Shown piece after piece: positions 38,226 through 45,329 of a stretch of 49,465 nt of DNA. The DNA comes from Chloroflexota bacterium. Lineage in GTDB: Bacteria > Chloroflexota > Dormibacteria > Dormibacterales > Dormibacteraceae. Each line of letters begins with the position of its first letter. Position 1 is the stretch's first letter. The stretch lies in contig VBEF01000050.1 in NCBI GenBank assembly GCA_005881275.1, positions 1 through 49,465 of the forward strand, in the 5' to 3' direction. The notes under the pieces are model-generated. The model saw nothing but the letters and a program-made list of their open reading frames with translations, was not told the DNA's origin and made no database searches. The position numbers were made by a program, and so were the translations under genes.

Positions 38226-39326
38226 ATGTCGGTGCTAGAACTGTTGTTCGCGCTGCTCCTGGTATGCCTCCTGGCCGCGATGGCCGGAGTCGGAGCGCTG
38301 GTCTGGAACCTGGTGCGGAGGGCCGACGGGCAGGCCAGGGACGTCGCGGAGCTCAAGAGCAGGTTCGACGCCGGCGGCCGGACCCAGGAGATTCAGGCCG
38401 CCGAGCTGCGCGAGCGCCTCACTCACTCCCAGACGGTCATGGAGGGCCTTCGCTCCGCGATCGCCGCGCGCCAGCCGGTAGACGAAGAAGCCAGGACGAG
38501 CCTGAAACACATCGAAAACATCATTGCGGGGAGCTCGAGCCGCGGAGCGGCGGGCGAGCACATCCTCGAGGAGGCGTTACGCCACCTGCCGCCGGAGATG
38601 CTGCAGCGCAACGTCTGGGTCGGTGGCAAGGTCGTCGAGCTGGCGCTGCGCCTGCCTGGCGGGAAGCTGCTGCCCATGGACTCCAAGTGGGTCTCCAGCG
38701 TCGCGCTCGAGCAGCTGGCCGAACCCGGCCTCGACGCCAATCGCCGCGCTCAGCTGACCGGACAAGTCGAGCGGGAGGTGGAGCGACGAGTCCGTGAGGT
38801 CAGCCAGTACATCGACCCCTCGACGACCTCGCCGTTCGCGCTCGCGGTCATCCCGGACGCCGCATACGACGTATGCAGGAGCGCCATCGTCAACGCGCAT
38901 TCGAGGCACGTCATGGTCGTCGGCTATGGGATGGCTCTTCCCTACCTCCTGACGCTGTACCAGCTCCACCTGCAGTTCGCACGCACCGTGGACATGGAGA
39001 AGCTGCAGTCGGCGCTCATCGACATCGAGCGCCAGGTCGACGTCATGGAGGGAATCCTGGACAACCGGGTCCAGCGCTCCCTCACCGTGCTGCAGAACGC
39101 CTACACGGAGGGCAAGCAGGCCTCGGCCAGGATCCGGGCCTCAGCCCGATCGGCCCAGATCAGTGAAGTGCCTGGGGACAAGGCTTTCTCCTCCCCATCC
39201 CATGGGGAGGGGGCGCGCAGCGCCGGAGGGGCTGCTGGGGACAACGTATCCACAGATTCCCCCGGTGCGGCCGGCGACCTTTCCACAGAAACCCTCCACC
39301 TCGCCCTACTCGACTCGGCCCAGTAG
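38226..39326 (+). CDS. rmuC: DNA recombination protein RmuC
   Basis: RmuC proteins limit recombination at inverted repeats and have a nuclease-like core. The 366-residue protein begins with a membrane anchor (residues 2-27, LELLFALLLVCLLAAMAGVG), a short coiled coil, and the RmuC core GAAGEHILEEALRHLP, VWVGGKVVELALRLPGGKLLPMDSKW and PDAAYDVCRSAIVNAHSRHVMVV. The last 50 residues or so are not conserved and are encoded by a two-hairpin repeat (39191-39231) plus sequence with DnaA-box-like motifs. ATG at 38226 is chosen from the promoter position; an in-frame TTG at 38190 lies inside the -35. Confidence 0.92.
   Translation: MSVLELLFALLLVCLLAAMAGVGALVWNLVRRADGQARDVAELKSRFDAGGRTQEIQAAELRERLTHSQTVMEGLRSAIAARQPVDEEARTSLKHIENIIAGSSSRGAAGEHILEEALRHLPPEMLQRNVWVGGKVVELALRLPGGKLLPMDSKWVSSVALEQLAEPGLDANRRAQLTGQVEREVERRVREVSQYIDPSTTSPFALAVIPDAAYDVCRSAIVNAHSRHVMVVGYGMALPYLLTLYQLHLQFARTVDMEKLQSALIDIERQVDVMEGILDNRVQRSLTVLQNAYTEGKQASARIRASARSAQISEVPGDKAFSSPSHGEGARSAGGAAGDNVSTDSPGAAGDLSTETLHLALLDSAQ
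39191..39231 (+). repeat. Two-hairpin repeat inside the rmuC 3' end
   Basis: CTCCCCAT-CCC-ATGGGGAG (39191-39209) is followed by GGCGC-GCA-GCGCC (39212-39224) and GGAGGGGC. It shares the layout and edge sequences of the element in nuoE (23861-23903). The translated tail here reads SSPSHGEGARSAGG. Confidence 0.75.
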
Positions 39327-39404
39327 GCCGGCAATGCCCCGTTTCCCCCAGGCAATACCCACCCTGTGCCCAACTCGTCCCAAGGGATATCCACAGGTAA
39401 TCCA

Positions 39405-39416
39405 CCAACATGTTGG
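39405..39416. promoter_or_regulatory. 12-base palindrome upstream of the nrdJ promoter
   Basis: CCAACATGTTGG is a perfect palindrome 41 bases before the -35 of nrdJ. It resembles a dimeric repressor or activator site, but no regulator can be named. Confidence 0.45.
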
Positions 39417-39434
39417 GGTTGAGTGCCGGTTCGG

Positions 39435-39450
39435 GCCAAATATCTTGTGT
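39435..39450 (+). promoter_or_regulatory. NrdR-box-like site 1 at nrdJ
   Basis: GCCAAATATCTTGTGT agrees with the NrdR consensus (ACACWATATATWGTGT) at 12 of 16 positions, with the right half near perfect. It ends 7 bases before the -35. NrdR represses ribonucleotide reductase genes through paired boxes. Confidence 0.6.
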
Positions 39451-39457
39451 TCAGGGC

Positions 39458-39486
39458 TTGACAAGCCCCAAAGGCGGTCGTATATT
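39458..39486 (+). promoter_or_regulatory. Near-consensus sigma-70 promoter of nrdJ
   Basis: A perfect -35 TTGACA (39458-39463), a 17-base spacer and TATATT (39481-39486) make this the best promoter in the window. An 8-base inverted repeat, GCCCCAAA (39465-39472) and TTTGGGGC (39486-39493), spans the spacer and -10 and could be an operator. Transcription would start near 39494, leaving a leader of about 155 bases. Confidence 0.9.
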
Positions 39487-39492
39487 TTGGGG
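39477..39492 (+). promoter_or_regulatory. NrdR-box-like site 2 overlapping the nrdJ -10
   Basis: GTCGTATATTTTGGGG matches the NrdR consensus at about 9 of 16 positions and is centred 42 bases (four helical turns) from site 1, the kind of spacing used by paired NrdR boxes. It overlaps the -10, as expected for repression. On its own it is weak. Confidence 0.45.
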
Positions 39493-39493
39493 C

Positions 39494-39647
39494 GTTACAT
39501 CGAGGCCCTGGGGCATAAGTGGCGGGCATGCTCTGGGGCCTCTTGCATCCCCAAAACAATCAAGCCGAACAACCCAGCAAACGTCCTAGCAAAGCGATTC
39601 GAAAACACCCTCGCCGGGGATGATTTAAGGAGGCGTTCCTAACCAAG
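39494..39647 (+). promoter_or_regulatory. Structured 5' leader of nrdJ with a possible upstream ORF
   Basis: The leader contains a stem GAGGCCC (39502-39508) with GGGCCTC (39536-39542), then an A-rich, G-poor unpaired-looking stretch to about 39610, then AAGGAGG (39627-39633), which is an unusually long 14 bases from the ATG. A 34-codon open frame runs from GTG 39519 to TGA 39623 (MAGMLWGLLHPQ...), and ATG-ATT-TAA at 39620 abuts the ribosome binding site. No B12-riboswitch core is evident. Translational control of nrdJ through this leader is inferred. Confidence 0.4.
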
Positions 39648-42422
39648 ATGGCCAAGAATCTCGCCGACCTCACAGGAGCCCGCGCCAAGAACGGCAACGG
39701 AAACGGGCATCACAAAGCCAAGGGGCTGCGCTTTGGTCGTTTCTTCACGCCTCCAGGCAGCCACGCCTACGACCTCGTGGAGTGGGAGCGCCGAACCGCC
39801 GCCATCACCGGTGAGAAGGGCCAGGTCATCTTCGAGCAGAAGGACGTCGAGGTCCCCCGCTCGTGGTCGCAGCTGGCCATCAACGTGGTCGCCCAGAAGT
39901 ACTTCCGCGGCAGCCCGGGCAGCCCCGAGCGCGAGACCAGCGTCCGGCAGATCATCGACCGCGTCGTCGACACGATCGCGAGCTGGGGCCGCGAGGGCGG
40001 CTACTTCGCGACTGAGGAAGACGCCCAGAACTGGGCCGAGGAGCTGCGCTTCCTGCTGGTCACGCAGCAGGCGTCGTTCAACAGCCCGGTCTGGTTCAAC
40101 ATCGGCATCCCCGGGCGCTCACAGCAGGCCTCGGCGTGCTTCATCAACTCGGTCCGCGACTCGATGGAATCAATCCTCGACCTGGCCAAGACCGAAGGCA
40201 TGCTCTTCAAGTTCGGCAGCGGCACCGGCACCAACCTGTCGGTCCTACGCTCGTCCAAAGAGCAGCTGTCGGGCGGCGGCACCGCGTCAGGCCCCGTCTC
40301 CTTCATGAAGGGGTACGACTCGTTCGCCGGCTCGATCAAGTCCGGCGGCACGACCCGCCGCGCGGCGAAGATGGTCATCCTCAGCGCCGATCACCCCGAC
40401 GTCTTCGACTTCATCCGGTCCAAGGCCGAGGAAGAGAAGAAGGCGTGGGCGCTGATCGAGGCGGGCTACAACGCAGGCTTCAACGTGCCCGGCGGCGCCT
40501 ATGACTCGGTGCAGTTCCAGAACGCCAACCACTCTGTGCGCGTGACCGATGACTTCATGCGCGCGGTGATCGACGACAAGGAATGGAAGACAAAGGCGGT
40601 TGTTGACGGCCGGACGATCGAGACCTACAAGGCTCGAGACATGTGGCGAGACATCGCGGACGCGGCGTGGATCTGTGGCGACCCTGGCCTCCAGTTCGAC
40701 ACCACGATCCAGGATTGGAACGTCGTCCCGAACACCGGCCGGATCAACGCCACCAACCCGTGCTCGGAGTTCGTGTTCCTCGACGACACCGCATGCAACC
40801 TGCTGTCCCTGAACCTCATGAAGTTCCAGACCGACCGGGGGACGTTCGATGTGGAGCGCTTCCGCCGCGCGGTTGATGTGTGCTTCACGGGACAGGAGAT
40901 TCTCGTTTCCAACGCCTCCTACCCCACTCCGGCCATTGGCAAGAACTCGGATGCCCTCCGCCCGCTCGGTCTTGGGTACGCCAACATCGGCGCGCTCCTG
41001 ATGTCGATGGGTCTCGCTTACGACTCCGACGAGGGCCGCCGCTTCGCGGGCGGAATCACCGCGATCATGACCGGCCGTGCCTTCGCTCAGTCAGCCCGGA
41101 TGGCTCAGGTCAAGGGTCCGTTCAGCGAGTACGCCAAGAACCGCGAACCGATGTTGCGGGTGATGGAAAAGCACCGCGCCGCCGCCTACCAGCTCACCTC
41201 CTCGCCGGAATCGGCTGATGTGGTGCAGGCCGCGCGCGAAACGTGGGACGAGGCAGTCAAGCTCGGTCGGGCTCACGGCTACCGCAACGCCCAGGCCACG
41301 GTGCTCGCTCCGACCGGCACGATCGGCCTGATGATGGACTGCGACACGACCGGCATCGAGCCTGACCTGGCGCTGGTCAAGTACAAGAAGCTTGTCGGCG
41401 GCGGACTGCTGAAGATTGTCAACACCACTGTGCCGGCCGCGCTGCGCAAGCTGGGCTACGACGAGATCACGGTCAAAGAGATCGTCGAATACATCGATGA
41501 GAACGACACCATCGAGGGCGCACCGCACCTGCAGGACGAACACCTGAAGGTCTTCGATTGCGCGTTCAAGCCTGTCAAGGGCGCACGCTCGATCGCCCCG
41601 ATGGGACACGTCCGGATGATGGCCGCGGTGCAGCCGTTCATCTCGGGCTCGATGTCCAAGACGGTCAACCTGCCCACCGATGCGACGGTCGAAGAGATCG
41701 AGCAGACCTACATGGAGTCCTGGAACCTGGGCCTCAAGTGCATCGCGATCTACCGCGATGGCTGCAAGCGCTCGCAGCCGCTGTCTACTTCGCTCGAAAA
41801 GGAAAAGAAGGCAGTTGCGGCGGCTCCCGATGTCGAGTACCGAGCGATGAGGCGGAAGCTGCCCGACGAGCGTAAGGCGGTCACCCACAAGTTCGACATC
41901 GCGGGCCACGAAGGCTACTTGACCGTCGGCCTCTATGAGGACGGGATGCCGGGCGAGCTGTTCGTGACGATGGCCAAGGAGGGTTCGACCATTTCGGGCC
42001 TCATGGACGCCTTCGCCACGCAGACGTCATACGCGCTGCAGTTCGGCGTGCCGCTTAAGTTCATGGTCGACAAGTTCAGCCACATGCGGTTCGAGCCGTC
42101 TGGGTTCACCAAGAACAGGGAGATCCCGATCGCCAAGTCGATCGTGGACTACATCTTCCGCTGGATGGCGAGTCACTTCCTGCCCGTCGAGGAGCAGGAC
42201 GAGGCCGGTGTGATCCGACGCGAAGAATCGCCTGCCCCCATCGCCGATCCAAAGCCTGATACCACCGAGTTCAAGGTCGTCGCGTCGCCGAGCTCGGTCC
42301 AGAAGCTTGCGTTCGTCAACACCGGCGACGCACCCGCGTGCGCCGACTGCGGTGCGATCACGGTGCGCTCAGGCTCTTGCTACAAGTGCATGAACTGCGG
42401 GGCGACCACCGGCTGTAGCTAG
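39648..42422 (+). CDS. nrdJ: Adenosylcobalamin-dependent ribonucleotide reductase (class II)
   Basis: This single-chain enzyme reduces ribonucleotides using adenosylcobalamin instead of a tyrosyl-radical subunit, so it works with or without oxygen. The 924-residue protein shows GSGTGTNLSVLRSS, the active-site segment NPCSEFVFLDDTACNLLSLNL, the finger-loop PTGTIGLMMDCDTTGIEP, and a C-terminal zinc-ribbon-like end (last 28 residues, CADCG and CYKCMNCG) that houses redox cysteines. Position and promoter indicate a monocistronic gene closed by a strong terminator. The organism therefore needs B12, in keeping with the Ni/Co importer and chelatase-type subunits in this window. Confidence 0.97.
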   Translation: MAKNLADLTGARAKNGNGNGHHKAKGLRFGRFFTPPGSHAYDLVEWERRTAAITGEKGQVIFEQKDVEVPRSWSQLAINVVAQKYFRGSPGSPERETSVRQIIDRVVDTIASWGREGGYFATEEDAQNWAEELRFLLVTQQASFNSPVWFNIGIPGRSQQASACFINSVRDSMESILDLAKTEGMLFKFGSGTGTNLSVLRSSKEQLSGGGTASGPVSFMKGYDSFAGSIKSGGTTRRAAKMVILSADHPDVFDFIRSKAEEEKKAWALIEAGYNAGFNVPGGAYDSVQFQNANHSVRVTDDFMRAVIDDKEWKTKAVVDGRTIETYKARDMWRDIADAAWICGDPGLQFDTTIQDWNVVPNTGRINATNPCSEFVFLDDTACNLLSLNLMKFQTDRGTFDVERFRRAVDVCFTGQEILVSNASYPTPAIGKNSDALRPLGLGYANIGALLMSMGLAYDSDEGRRFAGGITAIMTGRAFAQSARMAQVKGPFSEYAKNREPMLRVMEKHRAAAYQLTSSPESADVVQAARETWDEAVKLGRAHGYRNAQATVLAPTGTIGLMMDCDTTGIEPDLALVKYKKLVGGGLLKIVNTTVPAALRKLGYDEITVKEIVEYIDENDTIEGAPHLQDEHLKVFDCAFKPVKGARSIAPMGHVRMMAAVQPFISGSMSKTVNLPTDATVEEIEQTYMESWNLGLKCIAIYRDGCKRSQPLSTSLEKEKKAVAAAPDVEYRAMRRKLPDERKAVTHKFDIAGHEGYLTVGLYEDGMPGELFVTMAKEGSTISGLMDAFATQTSYALQFGVPLKFMVDKFSHMRFEPSGFTKNREIPIAKSIVDYIFRWMASHFLPVEEQDEAGVIRREESPAPIADPKPDTTEFKVVASPSSVQKLAFVNTGDAPACADCGAITVRSGSCYKCMNCGATTGCS

Positions 42423-42439
42423 ACATCCCCTCCCCAGTA

Positions 42440-42472
42440 AAAGCGCCGTCCTCACCAGGCGGCGCTTTTTTC
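42440..42472 (+). terminator. Strong intrinsic terminator of nrdJ
   Basis: AAGCGCCG (42441-42448) pairs with CGGCGCTT (42460-42467) across an 11-base loop and runs into TTTTTT. It begins 18 bases after the nrdJ stop. Confidence 0.9.
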
Positions 42473-42484
42473 ATTCGCCGGATG

Positions 42485-42536
42485 TCCTGAATTCGGCCCG
42501 TCTGGCGCCAAACGCGTGTATCCGAGCTATTCGAAC
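42485..42536 (-). repeat. Dispersed intergenic repeat, copy 2 (composite)
   Basis: The left half (42485-42508) is the inverse of the segment at 18050-18074 with one gap and one substitution. The right half (42502-42536) aligns without gaps to 37663-37697 with 25 of 35 identities. The right end overlaps the last codons and TAG of the nitroreductase-like gene. Confidence 0.65.
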
Positions 42537-42907
42537 GTGACTTCGATCAGCGGGCTGTAGCGAACCATCCGGTCAACGTCGTCGCGCTTCCAGATCCGGG
42601 CAATGTGCGGCAAGATCTCGCGGCGCTCGGCCTCGTCCTCGATGACTCGAGCTGTGGCGGGCAGGTCGGCGCTCGTCCTTCCCTTCAAATGAAATGTGAA
42701 ATGCGGATCTGCCTCGAGGTTGAGCAGCCACTTCCGCTTTCCCGGATACGGAGTGCCGCTGATGTAGATCCGTCCGCCGATGTTGTGGAACACGATCTCG
42801 AGCCGGCGCGGCCGCCCGGTACGGCGTCCCTTGGTCGTGATGTCGATCGTGTGTCCGCGCTCGAGCGCAGCGTCGATCGCCTCTTTGGTGGTAGACATCT
42901 TCGCCAT
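42527..42907 (-). CDS. DDN/nitroreductase-like F420-type small protein
   Basis: The 126-residue protein has the split-barrel flavin or F420-binding fold of the DUF385/DDN family: IDITTKGRRTGRPRRLEIVFHNIGGRIYISGTPYPGKRKWLLNLEADPHFTFHLKG, where TKGRxTGxPR and the WLLNLEADP stretch are characteristic. Members reduce quinones or nitro compounds with reduced F420. The substrate cannot be told. ATG at 42907 is 3 bases after the upstream membrane-protein stop. Its end lies within a dispersed repeat. Confidence 0.87.
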   Translation of the reverse strand: MAKMSTTKEAIDAALERGHTIDITTKGRRTGRPRRLEIVFHNIGGRIYISGTPYPGKRKWLLNLEADPHFTFHLKGRTSADLPATARVIEDEAERREILPHIARIWKRDDVDRMVRYSPLIEVTFE

Positions 42908-42910
42908 CGA

Positions 42911-43558
42911 CTATCGCCCAGGCAGGGCTTCTATTCCCGTCGAGCGGGCTTCAGCTGGTTTCACCGTGCGACCTGCCTCGACGTAGAGCGCCAGGCTCAC
43001 CAGGAACCAGGCACCCTGCCAGAGGGCTTCCGCCAGCGGGCTCGGTGCCCGAGGATTCGGTGCTGCCGCGGGAATTGTGACGATCGGAATCGCTGCAATG
43101 ACTGAGCCGATCATGAGCAGGAAGTAGGCGGTCCAAATCGCCGGGGCAAGCCGGCGCCAGCTCGACCAACGGGCGGCCCGCCAGACCGCAACCGACGTGA
43201 GCACAGAACCGACGATTTCGCCTACGCCGATGACGGGCAGCAAAAGGACGGCGCTGATGCCGAAGACACCGAGGACCTGGGCAAGCAAAATGGCCGCGAC
43301 CGCGATGATCCAGATTCCAATCGCCGCGCGACCGAACCATCCATCACCGCCCGCCCGGGAACGGAAAAGACCGATGAGCGTCACGAGATAGCCGACCTGG
43401 GCCACGAGGAAAGCAGCTTGATCGGCCTTGTAAAGGCCGCTGCCGTTGCCAGGCGGCCGCAAGCCATATTGGTACTCGACGACCAAGGCGATCACCCAAA
43501 GGCCCGCAGCAGTCATACCGGCGAGTGCTGTGGCTCGAAGCGTTCGACGCGCGTTCAT
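42911..43558 (-). CDS. Six-helix membrane protein of unknown function
   Basis: The 215-residue integral membrane protein shows about six hydrophobic segments (around 12-32, 48-65, 79-98, 101-123, 139-160, 180-197) and a basic tail. The pattern resembles DUF4386/DUF998-like hypothetical proteins, but I do not recognise a definite family or catalytic motif. ATG at 43558 overlaps the acetyltransferase stop as ATGA, and the DDN-like gene follows at once, so the three genes form a small leftward operon. Confidence 0.82.
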   Translation of the reverse strand: MNARRTLRATALAGMTAAGLWVIALVVEYQYGLRPPGNGSGLYKADQAAFLVAQVGYLVTLIGLFRSRAGGDGWFGRAAIGIWIIAVAAILLAQVLGVFGISAVLLLPVIGVGEIVGSVLTSVAVWRAARWSSWRRLAPAIWTAYFLLMIGSVIAAIPIVTIPAAAPNPRAPSPLAEALWQGAWFLVSLALYVEAGRTVKPAEARSTGIEALPGR

Positions 43559-44232
43559 CCGTCACTCTCGATTGCCGCTCGGATGGTGGACAGCGATTGG
43601 CGTTGCCGGCCATCGGTATTGAAGTTCTGCGGTGAGAGCCACGCTTCGAACGCCGCCCGACGCGCCGGCCATTCCGCATCCGTGATCGAGTACCAGGCCG
43701 TGTCCCGGTTGCGGCCCTTGACCACCATGTGCTGGCGGAACACACCCTCGAAGGTGAAGCCGAATCGCTCGGCGGCGCGACGCGACGCCGTGTTCTCGGC
43801 GTTGCACTTCCACTCGTACCGCCGGTTGCCGAGATCGAACGCATACCGCGACATGAGATAGATCGCCTCGGTCCCCTGCCGTGTTCGCTGCAGTGACGGG
43901 GAAAGCCAGATGTGCCCGATCTCGATCACGCCGTGCTCCGGAACGATCCTCATCAAGCTGGCGAGACCTCTGGCGGCATTCGCCTCGCGGTCGATGATCG
44001 TGAACGTCAGCGGATCGTCGATCGGCGCTCTCTGCTCGAGCCAGCCCACGAACTCGCGCTTGTCCGAGAACGGCCCGTACGGCAAGTAGTCCCAAGTCGA
44101 ATCTGCTCCCGCGGTCGCGGCGAAGAGGTCCTCCCCATGCCGCGCGACGTCGAGCGGCTCGAGGAGCACGCTGTCGCCGTTGAGCGCCGTACGTTCAGGC
44201 CTTTTTGCGGGCCGCCAATCGAGCTCATGCAT
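43555..44232 (-). CDS. GNAT acetyltransferase, RimJ/RimL-like
   Basis: The 225-residue protein is a GNAT-fold N-acetyltransferase. The long first strand (LEPLDVARHGEDLF), GVIEIGHIWLSPSLQRTRQGTEAIYLMSRYAFD (acetyl-CoA loop with an RQGTEA variant of Q/RxxGxG/A), and NAENTASRRAAERFGFTFEGVFRQHMVVKGRNRDTAWYSI are typical of RimJ/RimL relatives that modify amino-terminal or small amine substrates. ATG at 44232 faces the antiporter GTG across only 23 bases. A TAAAGA element lies 6 bases before it. Confidence 0.9.
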   Translation of the reverse strand: MHELDWRPAKRPERTALNGDSVLLEPLDVARHGEDLFAATAGADSTWDYLPYGPFSDKREFVGWLEQRAPIDDPLTFTIIDREANAARGLASLMRIVPEHGVIEIGHIWLSPSLQRTRQGTEAIYLMSRYAFDLGNRRYEWKCNAENTASRRAAERFGFTFEGVFRQHMVVKGRNRDTAWYSITDAEWPARRAAFEAWLSPQNFNTDGRQRQSLSTIRAAIESDG

Positions 44233-44242
44233 CGGGGTTCTT

Positions 44243-44248
44243 TATTCT
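44243..44248 (+). promoter_or_regulatory. Candidate -10 for a leaderless antiporter mRNA
   Basis: TATTCT ends 7 bases before the GTG at 44256, within the only AT-rich patch of the 23-base divergent gap. On the other strand the same patch reads GAATAAAGA in front of the acetyltransferase ATG, so two promoters may share it. Confidence 0.45.
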
Positions 44249-44255
44249 CCCGGCA

Positions 44256-45329
44256 GTGGACCACACAGCACCCGCCATCCTCGAGCTCGGGCTCTTGCTC
44301 CTGCTCGCGGCGCTGGCCGGCATGGGGGCGCGTGCGATTGGTCTCCCGCTGGCCGATGTCGGCGTCGTGCTCCTGCTGTTCGAGGTCGGCATCGAGATCA
44401 ACCCTCTTCGCCTGGCGCGCGAAGGCCGAAGGCTCCTGCTTCTCGCGCCGCTTCAGGTCGCCGTGACCTGGGTGCTCAGCGCCGCGGCATCTGTCGCACT
44501 CGGCATGTCAGTTGCCGGCGCGGCGATCATCGGCCTCTCGATCGCCATGTCGTCGAGCGTCGTCGTGGTCAACATCACGCGCAGCCGGCGCCGCACAACA
44601 GACCGCATCACCGACGAAGAGCTCCTGGGGTGGAGCGTGATCCAGGACCTGGTCGGAGTCAGCGCGGCCCTCGTTCTGGTCGTGGTGCTCGGCGTCGGCG
44701 GCCGATCCGGCCTCGTCGCGATCGGAGGCGTGATCGCCTTCGTCGCCCTGGCTGCCGTGGCGGCCTACCTTCTGCCCTGGTTGCTGCGCCGGCTCATGGG
44801 CGAGCACGACCTGTTTCTGCTTGTCTCTGTGGCAAGCGGCCTGCTCCTGGCCGGCGTCGGCTCGCTCTATTTCGGCATCCCGCTTGCTCTGGCCGCCTTC
44901 GTCGCGGGCCTGGCGATCACCGAAAGCCCTGTTGCCGCGGAGGCGCGGCAGCGCCTTCTCCCGTTCCGCGACCTGTTCGCCGTGATGTTCTTCGTCGCCC
45001 TTGGTACCGTCATCGACCCGACAACCCTGCCCCAGGCTCTGCCGTGGCTCCTGGCCTTCCTGGCCATGGTCATCGCCGGCAAGGTCCTGGTGATCTGGCT
45101 GATGGCCAGGTTCGGCAGGCTTGGCGCACGAACGCTCCAGCTGGCCGTGGGACTCGGACAGGTCGGTGAGTTCAGCTATGTACTCGGCGCGATCGCCCTC
45201 GGCGCGAGACTTATCACGCCGCAGGTGAGCTCGGGACTCGTCGGCGCGGTGGTAGTGAGCATCGCGGCCTCATCGATCCTCGTTCGGTTTGCGCATCGGC
45301 GTATACAGGTCGGAGGGGGTATTGAATGA
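44256..45329 (+). CDS. CPA2-type cation/proton antiporter lacking an early segment
   Basis: The 357-residue membrane protein belongs to the monovalent cation:proton antiporter-2 family (KefB/YbaL type). Family features are VVLLLFEVGIEINPLRL, AIAMSSSVVVVNITRSRR, FGIPLALAAFVAGLAITESP, LLPFRDLFAVMFFVALGTVID and GLGQVGEFSYVLGAIAL. The N-terminus passes directly from ARAIGLPL to ADVGVVLLLF; family members have about 40 residues between (helix 2 with GYLLAGxxLGP). The frame is intact. So it is either an in-frame deletion or a misassembly. No TrkA-N domain follows. GTG at 44256 is 7 bases after TATTCT. Confidence 0.85.
   Translation: MDHTAPAILELGLLLLLAALAGMGARAIGLPLADVGVVLLLFEVGIEINPLRLAREGRRLLLLAPLQVAVTWVLSAAASVALGMSVAGAAIIGLSIAMSSSVVVVNITRSRRRTTDRITDEELLGWSVIQDLVGVSAALVLVVVLGVGGRSGLVAIGGVIAFVALAAVAAYLLPWLLRRLMGEHDLFLLVSVASGLLLAGVGSLYFGIPLALAAFVAGLAITESPVAAEARQRLLPFRDLFAVMFFVALGTVIDPTTLPQALPWLLAFLAMVIAGKVLVIWLMARFGRLGARTLQLAVGLGQVGEFSYVLGAIALGARLITPQVSSGLVGAVVVSIAASSILVRFAHRRIQVGGGIE

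Noticed and set aside
39405..39416. LexA box at CCAACATGTTGG
   Set aside because: LexA sites in related phyla need GAAC-N4-GTTC-type spacing; here the half-sites are only two bases apart and begin CCAAC.
39494..39647. Adenosylcobalamin riboswitch before nrdJ
   Set aside because: No B12-box or conserved cobalamin core is recognisable on the sense strand, and the leader is shorter than the usual element.
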